From NCBI GenBank assembly GCA_013214425.1, contig JABSPN010000002.1:1-31093 (forward strand): DNA of 31,093 nucleotides, given 5' to 3'. Each line of letters opens with the position of its first letter. The stretch's first letter is position 1. Positions 1 to 8,204 of this stretch are shown piece by piece. The notes under the pieces are model-generated. The model was not told the origin of the DNA and did not search any database. It worked only from the letters and a program-made list of their open reading frames with translations. The translations under genes were made by a program, and so were the position numbers. The stretch comes from Flavobacteriaceae bacterium. GTDB taxonomy: Bacteria > Bacteroidota > Bacteroidia > Flavobacteriales > Flavobacteriaceae.

Positions 1-40
1 TTGCTAATGATAATTGTTTAATCTGTTTCATCGTTTTCAT
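1..40 (-). CDS. Partial CDS (first 13 codons); probably a second OmpH/Skp-like protein
   Basis: A reading frame starts with ATG at 40 (a second in-frame ATG lies at 31) and runs off the window. The visible residues begin MKTMKQIKQLSLA: a positively charged start running into a hydrophobic stretch, as expected for a signal peptide. It lies 27 bases downstream of the ompH stop on the same strand. In many Flavobacteriaceae bamA is followed by two consecutive ompH genes, so a second OmpH is the best guess. That identity rests on context only; the visible residues show no family motif. Confidence 0.5.
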   Translation of the reverse strand, partial: MKTMKQIKQLSLA

Positions 41-67
41 GTTTAATTTAAAAGTTCAATTTTATAT

Positions 68-937
68 TTATTTGTCATCGTCGTTTCCATCGTCTGTTTC
101 ACCATCTTCATTATTTTGCTCTCCTTCAGTTGCTCCATCTGCTGGTGGTTTCGGAGACCCGGAATTATTCCTAGCATTTCTCTTAGCTTCACGCTCTTCT
201 AATAATTTCTTTCTTCTCTCTTCAAATTCTTTTTTCTTTTGCGCTCTAATCTCCTCTTGTTGCTTTCTTCTTTCCTCAATTGCTTTTTGACGAGCTGCTT
301 TTTTCTCATCTAAAATTCGCTGTCTTTCAAGCTTGTCTTCATCGACTTCCTTTGGTACAACTTCTTCTTCAGAAGCCTCTTTTGCCTCTTTTCTATTTTT
401 AGCCTGATTACGTTTTGCAGTTCTGTTAATACTCTTTAATACTAAATCACTTATATCGTGTTTTTTATTTGAGTACAACATCGTAATGTCTGCAGCCTTA
501 TCAAAAACAAAATCATATTTTCTCGCTTTAGCTATTTCTCTTACCGCAGTAAAAACCTGATCTTGGATTGGCTGAATCAATTTTTGTTTTTGAATCATTA
601 GATCTCCATTATGACCAAATCTTTTCTGTTGATAGTCTAATATTTCGGCCTCAAGAGCTTTAATATCTTCTTCTCTTTCTTCTATAAGCTCTTTTGTTAG
701 TAAAACTCTTTCATTGTTTAAAGTCTCTTTCATCAAATCGACGTCTTTTAATCGTAATTCGATTTCTCCCTTCCATTGTTTTACCTTTTCATCTAACTGA
801 GTAGAGGTTTCTTTATACTCTTCTACATTTTCTAAGATATATTCAGTATCTATATAAGCTACTCGAATACCTCTTTGGGCAGTGACAAATTGCGAAGCAA
901 TTGTCATGATAATTAATAAAAGAACTTTAGTTTTCAT
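68..937 (-). CDS. OmpH/Skp family periplasmic chaperone with an extended C-terminus
   Basis: Predicted 289-residue periplasmic protein of the OmpH/Skp family, which holds unfolded outer-membrane proteins on their way to the Bam complex. Residues 1-20 form a signal peptide ending ...FVTA before Q21. The Skp-like part, roughly 25-170, has the usual start (RVAYIDTEYIL) and a long charged coiled coil. E. coli Skp is about 160 residues, so this protein is far longer. The extra part, about 175-289, is first a Lys/Arg/Glu-rich helical stretch and then a low-complexity tail rich in Gly, Asn, Glu and Asp, ending DDDK. It lies 34 bases after bamA and is probably co-transcribed with it. Family assignment is secure; the role of the tail is unknown. 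Confidence 0.88.
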   Translation of the reverse strand: MKTKVLLLIIMTIASQFVTAQRGIRVAYIDTEYILENVEEYKETSTQLDEKVKQWKGEIELRLKDVDLMKETLNNERVLLTKELIEEREEDIKALEAEILDYQQKRFGHNGDLMIQKQKLIQPIQDQVFTAVREIAKARKYDFVFDKAADITMLYSNKKHDISDLVLKSINRTAKRNQAKNRKEAKEASEEEVVPKEVDEDKLERQRILDEKKAARQKAIEERRKQQEEIRAQKKKEFEERRKKLLEEREAKRNARNNSGSPKPPADGATEGEQNNEDGETDDGNDDDK

Positions 938-971
938 AATTTATATTGTTAATAGAAAATATCGTGCCAAA

Positions 972-3506
972 TTAAAGTTGTCTACCAATAATGAAGTGAG
1001 TTTCCCATCCATTCTTTGTAGTTAATCCTGGTAAAGGATCAAATCCATGACCAAAATCTATCCCCAATAATCCGAACGCAGGCATAAATATACGAATTCC
1101 TAGCCCAGCTGAACGATTTAATTGGAATGGATTATAATCTCTAAATCCATCATAGGAAGCTCCTCCCTCAATAAATGTTAATCCATAAATCGAAGCTTGA
1201 GACTTCAATGTTATTGGATAACGTAATTCTAACGAAAATTTATTGTAAATAGTACCTCCATCTTGTGCAGATAATGCCTGGTTAGGATATCCTCTTAAAG
1301 CAATAGCTTCTCTACCATCTAAACTAAAGGCTCCTAATCCGTCTCCTCCAAGGAAAAATCTTTCAAATGGAATAACACCCCTATCATTGTTATAAGCTCC
1401 TAAGTAACCTAACTCTACATTAGAACGCAATACTAATTGATCTATAATACGATTAAACCATTCGGCTTTGAACTTAACTTTATAGAATTCTAACCATTTA
1501 AATCTCTCCTGATCTATTTTAGACACATCTGGATCTCCATTTTCATCCTGGAACTCTGGTTCATTTCCTAGATTACCATAATCAATCCCGTTTAATAAAG
1601 AATAAGGAGGAGTTAGTTTTACTGAGAGATTGAAATTCGATCCTCCTAATGGATATATTGGATTGGTATACGTGTTATTTCTACTAATACCAACAGTATA
1701 AGCAAAGTTATTTGAGAATCCATTTCCGAAGGTAAACAAACCGGTATTATAGTTCTTTAAGTTATAATGCTGGAATGTTAATGCATGTGATAATACAAAG
1801 TAATCATCTGGAACTTTTAAGTTCTTAGCCAATCCAATTGTAATTCCTGAAATTAAAAATCTTCTATCTCTATCAACATCATTGGCTCTGGCATTAAACA
1901 AATACTGAACTGTATGTGATAATGAAGTAGAGAACTGAACTGGTTTTTTCCCTCCTAACCAAGGTTCTGAAAATGAGAAACTATAGGTTTGGAAAAATCT
2001 ACTCGCCTGAAGTCTTAATGATAATCGCTGACCGTCTCCCATTGGAAGCGGCTTGTATTCTTCCTTCTTAAAAATATTTCTAATCGAGAAGTTGTTGAAT
2101 GACAACCCTAAGGTTCCAACAAAACCTCCTCCACCAAAACCTCCTTGAAGTTCAATCTGGCTAGATCCTTTTTCTACTACAGAGTATTCGATATCTAAAG
2201 TTCCCTCATTAGGGTTAACATTTTTGAAGTTTGGACTGATTTGTTCTGGGTCGAAGAATCCTAACTGACCTAATTCCCTGATACTTCTTACAACAGCTTG
2301 TTTGCTGTATAGCATACCAGGTCTTGTTCTCAACATTCTGTAGATAACCCTGTCATTGGTCTTATCATTCCCTACAATACTTACCTTGTTAAAGTAAGCT
2401 GGTTTTCCTTCGGTAATTCTTATTTCAAAATCAATGGTGTCATTTTGCACATTTACCTCAACAGTATTGATACTTGAGAATAAATATCCATTGTTTTGAT
2501 ACAGGTTAATTAAATCGTCTGCATCTGGCTTTGAATCATCCTGAATTCTTTTTTCTAAAAGAACTCCATTATACACATCCCCTTTTACGATTCCTAATTT
2601 AGCTCTCAGAACTGCATCAGAATAGACAGTATTTCCTAAAAAATCAATATCTCCAATATAATATCTATTCCCTTCTTCTACATCGATATCTAAAGTAATA
2701 TTGTTATCAGAGTTTTTACGCAGTGTATCTTTTACTATTCTAGCATCTCTATATCCGTTTTCTTTGTATTTATCTTCAACAGATTTTAAATCTTCTTCAA
2801 AATCTTCTTTGATGAATTTAGAACGCTTGTATACTCTAATAGGATTCTTCTTCTTAGTGTTCTTCATTGCCTTTCTGAGTTTATTATCAGAAAGCTTTTC
2901 ATTTCCATTAAAGTTAATCTCATCAACCTTAACTTTTTCTCCTTTATCGATGTCTACGATCATCTTAACCAAAGTTTTCCCTGTTGAGTCTTTCTTTGGT
3001 ATCGTACTAATCTTTATTTCAGAATTAAGATATCCTTCTTTTTGGTATTTCCCCTTAAGGTAGTTTTTGGTTGTTGTCACAAGGTTTTCTGTCACCTTTA
3101 CTCCTTTTTTGAGCTTACTCTCTTTAATGACTTCTTCTTTCTTTCCTTTCTTTTTAAGGCCCAATACCTGCACAACATCCAGTTCTGGAAGTTCTTGAAT
3201 TTCCAACTCAAGGAAAATCACATTTCCTTCTGTTCTGTCTATATAGACATTAACATCGCTAAATAAATTAGAATTCCATAGTTTTTTAATGGCATTACTA
3301 ATAGCCTCTCCTGGAATGGCGACTTCTTGTCCTTTTCTTAAACCTGAATACGTGATTACAGTTTGCTCATTAAAGCTAACATTCCCAGTTACCTTTATAC
3401 CACCTATTACGTAATCTCTTGCATTTTGAATTGATAAATCCTGTGATTGCGCATTTAAACATGAAAATATCGTTATTAGTACAACAATGGCTTTCTTAAA
3501 ATTCAT
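972..3506 (-). CDS. bamA: BamA outer membrane protein assembly factor
   Basis: The central, essential subunit of the outer-membrane beta-barrel assembly machine. The N-terminal half contains successive POTRA-like repeats (for example around GGIKVTGNVSF, VDEINFNGNEKL, IGDIDFLGNTVY and FNKVSIVGNDKT). The C-terminal half is the Omp85 barrel, with the conserved loop-6 motif as LRGYP near the C-terminus. The last residue is Leu rather than the terminal aromatic usual in proteobacteria. The frame is open up to an ATG at 3542, but I chose the ATG at 3506: it begins a clean signal peptide (MNFKKAIVVLITIFSCLNAQ) and removes a 32-base overlap with uppS, leaving a 4-base gap. This gives 844 residues. 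It sits between uppS and ompH in one run of genes. Confidence 0.95.
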   Translation of the reverse strand: MNFKKAIVVLITIFSCLNAQSQDLSIQNARDYVIGGIKVTGNVSFNEQTVITYSGLRKGQEVAIPGEAISNAIKKLWNSNLFSDVNVYIDRTEGNVIFLELEIQELPELDVVQVLGLKKKGKKEEVIKESKLKKGVKVTENLVTTTKNYLKGKYQKEGYLNSEIKISTIPKKDSTGKTLVKMIVDIDKGEKVKVDEINFNGNEKLSDNKLRKAMKNTKKKNPIRVYKRSKFIKEDFEEDLKSVEDKYKENGYRDARIVKDTLRKNSDNNITLDIDVEEGNRYYIGDIDFLGNTVYSDAVLRAKLGIVKGDVYNGVLLEKRIQDDSKPDADDLINLYQNNGYLFSSINTVEVNVQNDTIDFEIRITEGKPAYFNKVSIVGNDKTNDRVIYRMLRTRPGMLYSKQAVVRSIRELGQLGFFDPEQISPNFKNVNPNEGTLDIEYSVVEKGSSQIELQGGFGGGGFVGTLGLSFNNFSIRNIFKKEEYKPLPMGDGQRLSLRLQASRFFQTYSFSFSEPWLGGKKPVQFSTSLSHTVQYLFNARANDVDRDRRFLISGITIGLAKNLKVPDDYFVLSHALTFQHYNLKNYNTGLFTFGNGFSNNFAYTVGISRNNTYTNPIYPLGGSNFNLSVKLTPPYSLLNGIDYGNLGNEPEFQDENGDPDVSKIDQERFKWLEFYKVKFKAEWFNRIIDQLVLRSNVELGYLGAYNNDRGVIPFERFFLGGDGLGAFSLDGREAIALRGYPNQALSAQDGGTIYNKFSLELRYPITLKSQASIYGLTFIEGGASYDGFRDYNPFQLNRSAGLGIRIFMPAFGLLGIDFGHGFDPLPGLTTKNGWETHFIIGRQL

Positions 3507-3510
3507 CAAT

Positions 3511-4254
3511 TTATTTGTTAATTTGTTCACTTGTTTTCCCAAACCTTCTTTCTCTATTTTGAAAATTCATTACCGCCTCAAACATATGCTCTTTAGTAAA
3601 ATCTGGCCAAAGAACATTGGTGAAATACAATTCAGCATAAGCAATTTGCCAAAGCAAAAAATTACTAATCCTTTGTTCACCGCTAGTCCGTATTAATAAA
3701 TCTACATCTGGTAAATTTTGCGTGTAAAGATGGTTATTTATAACTGATTCGTCAATATTTTCAATAGAAATTATATTATTTTTAACTTTATCAGAAATTA
3801 GTTTTACGGTCTTAATCAACTCTTCTCTAGACCCATAACTCAAAGCTAATGTTACTGTAAGTTGACTATTATTCTTAGTCTCATCAATAACGTTTAACAA
3901 TTCCTTTCTGGCTTTTTTAGGTAATGCATCTATATTACCAATCGCATTAAGCTTAATATTATTCTCCTGAAGTTTTTTTAATTCTTTTTTAAGAGTACTA
4001 ACTAATAATTGCATTAGTTTGTCAACCTCTGACTTAGGCCTGTTCCAGTTTTCCGTAGAAAAAGCGTAAAGTGTGATAAACTTTACTCCGATTTCTGATC
4101 CTCCCTCGATGGCTTCTTTTACTGCTTTAGCACCATTTTCATGACCAAATACTCGCATCATTCCTTTTTTCTTAGCCCAACGACCATTACCATCCATTAT
4201 GACAGCCACATGTTGAGGAACTTTATCGACTTGTATTTGATCTTTTAAACTCAT
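3511..4254 (-). CDS. uppS: Isoprenyl transferase (undecaprenyl diphosphate synthase)
   Basis: A cis-prenyltransferase that extends farnesyl diphosphate with isopentenyl diphosphate to make undecaprenyl diphosphate, the lipid carrier for peptidoglycan and surface glycans. Its 247 residues match the usual length. Visible motifs are VAVIMDGNGRWAKKKG with catalytic Asp21 and the diphosphate-binding Asn-Gly-Arg, then LYAFSTENW, then DLLIRTSGEQR and SNFLLWQIAYAELYF near the C-terminus. Its ATG directly abuts the TAA of the DUF6089 gene, with no gap, which suggests translational coupling. Only 4 bases separate its stop from the preferred bamA start. Confidence 0.96.
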   Translation of the reverse strand: MSLKDQIQVDKVPQHVAVIMDGNGRWAKKKGMMRVFGHENGAKAVKEAIEGGSEIGVKFITLYAFSTENWNRPKSEVDKLMQLLVSTLKKELKKLQENNIKLNAIGNIDALPKKARKELLNVIDETKNNSQLTVTLALSYGSREELIKTVKLISDKVKNNIISIENIDESVINNHLYTQNLPDVDLLIRTSGEQRISNFLLWQIAYAELYFTNVLWPDFTKEHMFEAVMNFQNRERRFGKTSEQINK

Positions 4255-4950
4255 TTAGAAAACACAGAAGCAAGGTTTATCTCCGAAGGTATAAGTAGCG
4301 GTAAACCCTGTAAAGAAGTACCAATCGTCACTATCGAGATTACCAAACTTTCTAGACAGATCGTCTTCCAATTCGCCAATTGGATTACTTCCGTCTAAGG
4401 CATCTGTTAATGAATATCGGGCTCCTATTTCGAAACCTATTGAAATTGTGCGTGATATATTTGTTTTAATTCCTACGACCATTGGAATAGCAAATTCCCA
4501 ATCTGAATCATACTTTTCAATATCATTATTAAAAGAATTTCTTGCTAATAGGTCATAATTAAAATAGTTAATCCCAGTAAATAGATAAGGTGTAGTTTTT
4601 CTTCTACCATCATAAACATCATAATCTAAGAAGGTAAACTCAATACCTAAAGAAAATTCTTTAATGGTATTATTAAAAGAATAATCTCTTTCAATTCGTC
4701 TAGGATCATCTGAAGCACTATCTTCCCCATTGATATTAGCATAAATAAAAGAAAATCTAAATGCGTGACGTTCACTTCTATTCCATTTAAATATTCCTCC
4801 GATAGCAAAATCATTAGGTGCTATGTAGCTAGTAGAACCAACATCTCCAACAAAATTGCTCCCGCCCCCAAAAAGCCCTACTTCAAAGGTCTGGGAAATA
4901 GCTATATGCGCTAAACATATAAACAGAAATGTTAATATCCTCTTTTTCAT
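4255..4950 (-). CDS. DUF6089-like outer-membrane beta-barrel protein
   Basis: A 231-residue exported protein with a signal peptide (MKKRILTFLFICLAHIAISQ) and a run of short amphipathic strands rich in Gly, Phe and Tyr, as in an eight- to ten-strand outer-membrane barrel. Typical strand patterns are EVGLFGGGSNFVGDVG, AFRFSFIYANINGE and FTGINYFNYDL. Proteins like this sit next to uppS and bamA in many Flavobacteriia and are usually annotated as DUF6089 family; their function is not known. This is the first gene after the promoter at 4968-4996, and its stop abuts the uppS start. The barrel prediction and family name are from recognition of pattern and context, not a domain search. Confidence 0.75.
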   Translation of the reverse strand: MKKRILTFLFICLAHIAISQTFEVGLFGGGSNFVGDVGSTSYIAPNDFAIGGIFKWNRSERHAFRFSFIYANINGEDSASDDPRRIERDYSFNNTIKEFSLGIEFTFLDYDVYDGRRKTTPYLFTGINYFNYDLLARNSFNNDIEKYDSDWEFAIPMVVGIKTNISRTISIGFEIGARYSLTDALDGSNPIGELEDDLSRKFGNLDSDDWYFFTGFTATYTFGDKPCFCVF

Positions 4951-4967
4951 ACTACTTCAAAAGTTTG

Positions 4968-4996
4968 CAAATATAATAATTAAGATCGCTATACAA
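4968..4996 (-). promoter_or_regulatory. Bacteroidota promoter for the DUF6089-uppS-bamA-ompH run
   Basis: On the minus strand a TTG (4994-4996) is followed after 18 bases by TATATTTG (4968-4975). This matches the TTG-N17-23-TAnnTTTG form of Bacteroidota housekeeping promoters. It lies 18 bases before the ATG at 4950, in the gap after NAD kinase. It implies that the envelope genes have their own start of transcription, separate from the CBS-NAD kinase pair upstream. Confidence 0.7.
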
Positions 4997-5048
4997 TAAC
5001 ATTGTAGCTATTTGTGATGTTAAAACTATTTTTCGGAGGTTTTATTGC

Positions 5049-5927
5049 CTAATTTCTCTTATCTTCTCCCCAAAGAAGCTTGTTCCGAAGTGTTTTTAAA
5101 AAAGAACCTCCTTTAGGCTGTATCATTTTTATCTGATAAGGAGCTTTTTTAATGGTTATTTCAGTTTTGGATTCAACTGTTGCAATTCGTGAATCTAAAG
5201 AAGTAAGAAATCGTTCTTCTCTTGAGCTAATTTTTAATCTAATCTCGGTATCATCAGAAATAACAAGAGGTCTTGCGTTTAAGTTATGCGGTGCGATTGG
5301 CGTAATTACAAAATTTTGAGAACCAGGAACTATTACTGGTCCACCACAACTTAAGGAGTAACCTGTTGAACCAGTTGGAGTAGAAATGATTAGTCCATCT
5401 GCCCAATAAGAGGTTAAATATTCATCGTTTAAATACGTATCAACAGTAATCATCGAAGTTGTATTCCTTCTGCTTACTGTAACCTCATTCAAGGCCACAT
5501 CAAAATCATTAAGTTCATAAATTTGTCTTGAAGGGTGAATTTGTAATAATGTTCTTTCTGAAATAGTATATTCCTTATCTAGTATAGACTCTACTGCTTG
5601 TTTTATTTCGTCTTTCTTAATAGTTGCTAAAAAACCTAATCGTCCAGTATTAATACCCACTATCGGAATTCCTGAATCTTTAATAAAAGAAATTGCACTA
5701 AGAATCGTACCATCACCACCTATGCTAAAAAACAGGTCAGTATCGCTATCTAATTCAGAAAAAATCTTATGATTTGATTTATCAATAACATCATTGTCCA
5801 TCAAAATTTGAGCATATTCAGCTTCCATGCTTACATCAACCTTATGTAACATCAATACCTCAACCAGGATCTTAATAAAATCTCCAGAGTTTTCGTGATA
5901 ATACTGTCCGTAGATTGCTACTTTCAT
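5049..5927 (-). CDS. nadK: NAD kinase
   Basis: A cytoplasmic enzyme that phosphorylates NAD+ at the 2' position of its adenosine ribose to give NADP+. Its 292 residues fit the family. The GGDGT motif is at about 70-74, with catalytic Asp72, followed by NTGRLGFLATI and, in the C-terminal domain, DGLIISTPTGSTGYSLSCGG, the conserved substrate-binding segment. Only one base separates its ATG from the stop of the CBS-domain gene, so the two are probably one transcription unit. The 98 bases downstream contain the promoter of the next operon and no clear terminator. Confidence 0.95.
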   Translation of the reverse strand: MKVAIYGQYYHENSGDFIKILVEVLMLHKVDVSMEAEYAQILMDNDVIDKSNHKIFSELDSDTDLFFSIGGDGTILSAISFIKDSGIPIVGINTGRLGFLATIKKDEIKQAVESILDKEYTISERTLLQIHPSRQIYELNDFDVALNEVTVSRRNTTSMITVDTYLNDEYLTSYWADGLIISTPTGSTGYSLSCGGPVIVPGSQNFVITPIAPHNLNARPLVISDDTEIRLKISSREERFLTSLDSRIATVESKTEITIKKAPYQIKMIQPKGGSFLKTLRNKLLWGEDKRN

Positions 5928-5928
5928 C

Positions 5929-6585
5929 TTAAATATTTAGATAACGTTTCAAATAAGCTGATCGCTCTTGCAGGTTTTCTATATAGGCATCTCCTTCATG
6001 ACTGGAAATAATATTATAACCATAGCGTCTGAAAGTCTGCATAATTTCTGTCATTCCCTTATGACTTATCTTCAGTGTAATTTGAGCCAAGTCATTAGAA
6101 ACATTACTCAAAAAAGCTCCAAACACTCTCGCATTATTAGATTCGACTATTTGAGTAATTTCAGAAAATGAATAATCTCGTATACCTTTTTCCACTACGA
6201 GTACTGCTCCAGCTTCCAAAAAGAATGGCATTTCACTAAATAACGAAATCACGTCATTCAATTCGTAATACCCTATATACTGATTATTTTGATCTACCAC
6301 AGGCATTATGTTTGTAGAGTTTTTAGCAAAAGCTTCCAATACATCCAGCCAATTTGTTTTTGTATTAACAACAAATAGTTCAACAGCATATTGATAAGCC
6401 TCTATTTTCTTATCAGAATCAAAACAATACACGTCATTTTCAGAAATAACCCCAATAAACCCATCGTCATTAGCAATAGGAATATGTGAATAGGTAAGAT
6501 GATTTAGCATGAGTTGCAATTCTTCGATCTTACTTGTCAAATACTGGGGTTTGACATCATTAATAATATATTCAGTTAAATCCAT
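5929..6585 (-). CDS. CBS-domain protein with a C-terminal ACT-like domain
   Basis: A 218-residue soluble protein. The N-terminal ~120 residues form a pair of CBS motifs (HIPIANDDGFIGVISENDVY and NIMPVVDQNNQYIGYYELNDV), which normally sense adenine nucleotides. Residues ~135-205 read like an ACT-type regulatory fold (AVLVVEKGIRDYSFSEITQIVE, then a strand-rich segment). The arrangement resembles AcuB-like proteins. It is co-directional with nadK at a one-base spacing, so a link to nucleotide or NAD(P) state is plausible but is inferred from context only. The gene is divergent from pdxJ across 74 bases. Confidence 0.82.
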   Translation of the reverse strand: MDLTEYIINDVKPQYLTSKIEELQLMLNHLTYSHIPIANDDGFIGVISENDVYCFDSDKKIEAYQYAVELFVVNTKTNWLDVLEAFAKNSTNIMPVVDQNNQYIGYYELNDVISLFSEMPFFLEAGAVLVVEKGIRDYSFSEITQIVESNNARVFGAFLSNVSNDLAQITLKISHKGMTEIMQTFRRYGYNIISSHEGDAYIENLQERSAYLKRYLNI

Positions 6586-6631
6586 TGGTATAAATCTGTA
6601 TGCAAATTAATAAATAATACTTATTATACTT

Positions 6632-6639
6632 TACTTTTG
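6632..6639 (+). promoter_or_regulatory. -7 promoter element before pdxJ
   Basis: TACTTTTG matches the Bacteroidota TAnnTTTG box and lies 21 bases before the pdxJ ATG at 6660. I could not find a convincing TTG element about 19 bases upstream, so only the -7 half is supported. Confidence 0.45.
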
Positions 6640-6659
6640 TAATTCAATTTTTATACCAA

Positions 6660-7373
6660 ATGACAAAACTAAGTGTTAATATTAACAAAATAGCTACGCT
6701 AAGAAATTCAAGAGGCGGAAACGTTCCAAACCTACTTAAAGTAGCTGAAGATGTTCAACGATTTGGTGCTCAAGGAATAACTATCCATCCCAGACCAGAC
6801 GAAAGACATATTAGATATCAAGATGCCCGAGATTTAAAACCTTTCGTTACCACTGAATACAATATTGAAGGAAATCCTATCAAAAAATTTATGGACTTGG
6901 TCTTAGCGGTAAAACCTACTCAAGTTACTCTGGTACCCGATAGTGTTGATGCGATTACTTCTAATGCAGGATGGGATACGATCCAAAACAAAGCATTACT
7001 TAAAGAGGTCATTGCTGAATTTAAATCGAATGGAATTCGTACATCCATTTTTGTAGACCCAGTTTTATCAATGATAGAAGGCGCAAAAGAAACGGGTACT
7101 GATAGAATTGAATTATATACCGAAGAATTTGCAAAACAATACGAGCAAGGAAATTCTCAAAGTATCCAACCGTATACTGATTGTGCTGTTCTAGCCAATC
7201 AACTAGGATTAGGAATTAATGCCGGACATGATTTAAACCTTGAGAATATTGAGTTTTTTAAAAACAATATTCCCGAACTTTTAGAAGTATCTATTGGTCA
7301 TGCGCTAATTTCCGAATCTATATACTTAGGAATTGAGAATGTTGTCAATATGTATCTTAACAAACTAAAATAA
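6660..7373 (+). CDS. pdxJ: Pyridoxine 5'-phosphate synthase
   Basis: Catalyses the last ring-forming step of DXP-dependent vitamin B6 synthesis, joining 3-amino-2-oxopropyl phosphate and 1-deoxyxylulose 5-phosphate to pyridoxine 5'-phosphate. It is 237 residues, the usual length for this TIM barrel. Diagnostic segments are LSVNINKIATLRNSRGG at the N-terminus, ITIHPRPDERHIRYQD, VTLVPDS, GLGINAGHDLNLEN and SIGHALISESI near the C-terminus. Its TAA overlaps the ATG of the following hydrolase by one base, which suggests coupled translation. Confidence 0.96.
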   Translation: MTKLSVNINKIATLRNSRGGNVPNLLKVAEDVQRFGAQGITIHPRPDERHIRYQDARDLKPFVTTEYNIEGNPIKKFMDLVLAVKPTQVTLVPDSVDAITSNAGWDTIQNKALLKEVIAEFKSNGIRTSIFVDPVLSMIEGAKETGTDRIELYTEEFAKQYEQGNSQSIQPYTDCAVLANQLGLGINAGHDLNLENIEFFKNNIPELLEVSIGHALISESIYLGIENVVNMYLNKLK

Positions 7374-8140
7374 TGCCGTTACTTCATTCTAAAATATTAG
7401 GCCAGGGACAACCTTTATTAATACTTCACGGTTTTTTAGGCATGGGAGATAACTGGAAAACATTAGCAAACCAGTTTTCTGAACATTTTGAAGTACATCT
7501 TATTGATCAAAGAAATCATGGTCGAAGTTTTCATTCAGATGAGTTTTCATATGAGCTAATGTCTTCAGATTTATCCGAATATATTACTCATTATAATCTT
7601 AAAAACTGTAACATCATAGGTCATTCCATGGGTGGCAAAACAGCGATGCAATTCAGCCTCAATTATCCCGATTTAATCGACAAACTTATTGTTGCTGATA
7701 TAGCTCCAAAAGTATATCCAGCCCATCATCAATACATCTTGAAAGCCCTTCAGGAAGTAAACTTCAAAGAACAAAAATCCAGAAAAGAGATTGAGGAGGT
7801 TTTAAAACTATATATAGATGAGTTTGGTGTTATTCAGTTTCTAATGAAAAATGTGTATCGCGAAACTAAAACAGATTTAGCATATCGATTCAATTTAGAA
7901 GTATTATCTGATCGATATGAAGAAGTTGTTAAAAGCGGACTTCCTGATAGCATTTTTGAAAAACCAACACTTTTCTTAAAAGGGTCTAAATCTAGTTACA
8001 TAACAAAAGCTGATGAAGTATTAATCAAAAAGACCTTCAACAATTCAAAAATCCTTGAAATTTCAAACAGTGGTCATTGGCTACATGCCGAAAATCCTAG
8101 TGAATTTTACACCGTTGTTATGATTTTTTTAATAAATTAG
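7373..8140 (+). CDS. Alpha/beta hydrolase, YbfF/ABHD11-like esterase
   Basis: A 255-residue cytoplasmic alpha/beta-hydrolase. The oxyanion-hole segment LLILHGFLGMGDNW, the DQRNHGRS motif and the nucleophile elbow GHSMGGK (Ser85) are clear. The catalytic His is in NSGHWLHAENP near the C-terminus. The combination HGFLG...DQRNHG...GHSMGGK is typical of YbfF/ABHD11-type esterases acting on short-chain or acyl-CoA-like esters, but the substrate cannot be read from the sequence. The start overlaps the pdxJ stop by one base, so the two genes are probably co-expressed; no metabolic link to vitamin B6 is known to me. Confidence 0.88.
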   Translation: MPLLHSKILGQGQPLLILHGFLGMGDNWKTLANQFSEHFEVHLIDQRNHGRSFHSDEFSYELMSSDLSEYITHYNLKNCNIIGHSMGGKTAMQFSLNYPDLIDKLIVADIAPKVYPAHHQYILKALQEVNFKEQKSRKEIEEVLKLYIDEFGVIQFLMKNVYRETKTDLAYRFNLEVLSDRYEEVVKSGLPDSIFEKPTLFLKGSKSSYITKADEVLIKKTFNNSKILEISNSGHWLHAENPSEFYTVVMIFLIN

Positions 8141-8147
8141 CCAAAAA

Positions 8148-8167
8148 TTACTATGTGCGCATAGTAA
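8148..8167. promoter_or_regulatory. Palindromic operator candidate upstream of the FadL-like gene
   Basis: TTACTATG and CATAGTAA form perfect 8-base inverted arms around a 4-base centre (TGCG), 37 bases before the ATG at 8205. There is no T-tract after it, so it is a poor terminator for the hydrolase gene. Its size and symmetry fit a dimeric helix-turn-helix repressor site of the MarR or TetR type. A TAAATTTA sequence at 8165-8172 overlaps the right arm and could be a weak -7 element, so a bound protein would block it. The regulator is unknown. Confidence 0.5.
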
Positions 8168-8204
8168 ATTTAATAATCAAAACAATAAAAATTATTCAAT
8201 CATT

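Noticed and set aside
39..290. Open frame on the plus strand opposite ompH
   Set aside because: Ser/Phe/Leu-rich mirror of the charged coiled-coil coding sequence on the other strand, with no motif; ompH is clear.
3507..3542. Longer N-terminus for BamA beginning at the ATG at 3542
   Set aside because: The extra 12 residues are polar, precede a complete signal peptide and overlap uppS by 32 bases. The ATG at 3506 is a better start.
8148..8167. Terminator for the pdxJ-hydrolase pair
   Set aside because: The hairpin has a four-base loop but no T-tract afterwards, so termination is unlikely; it is better read as a protein-binding palindrome.
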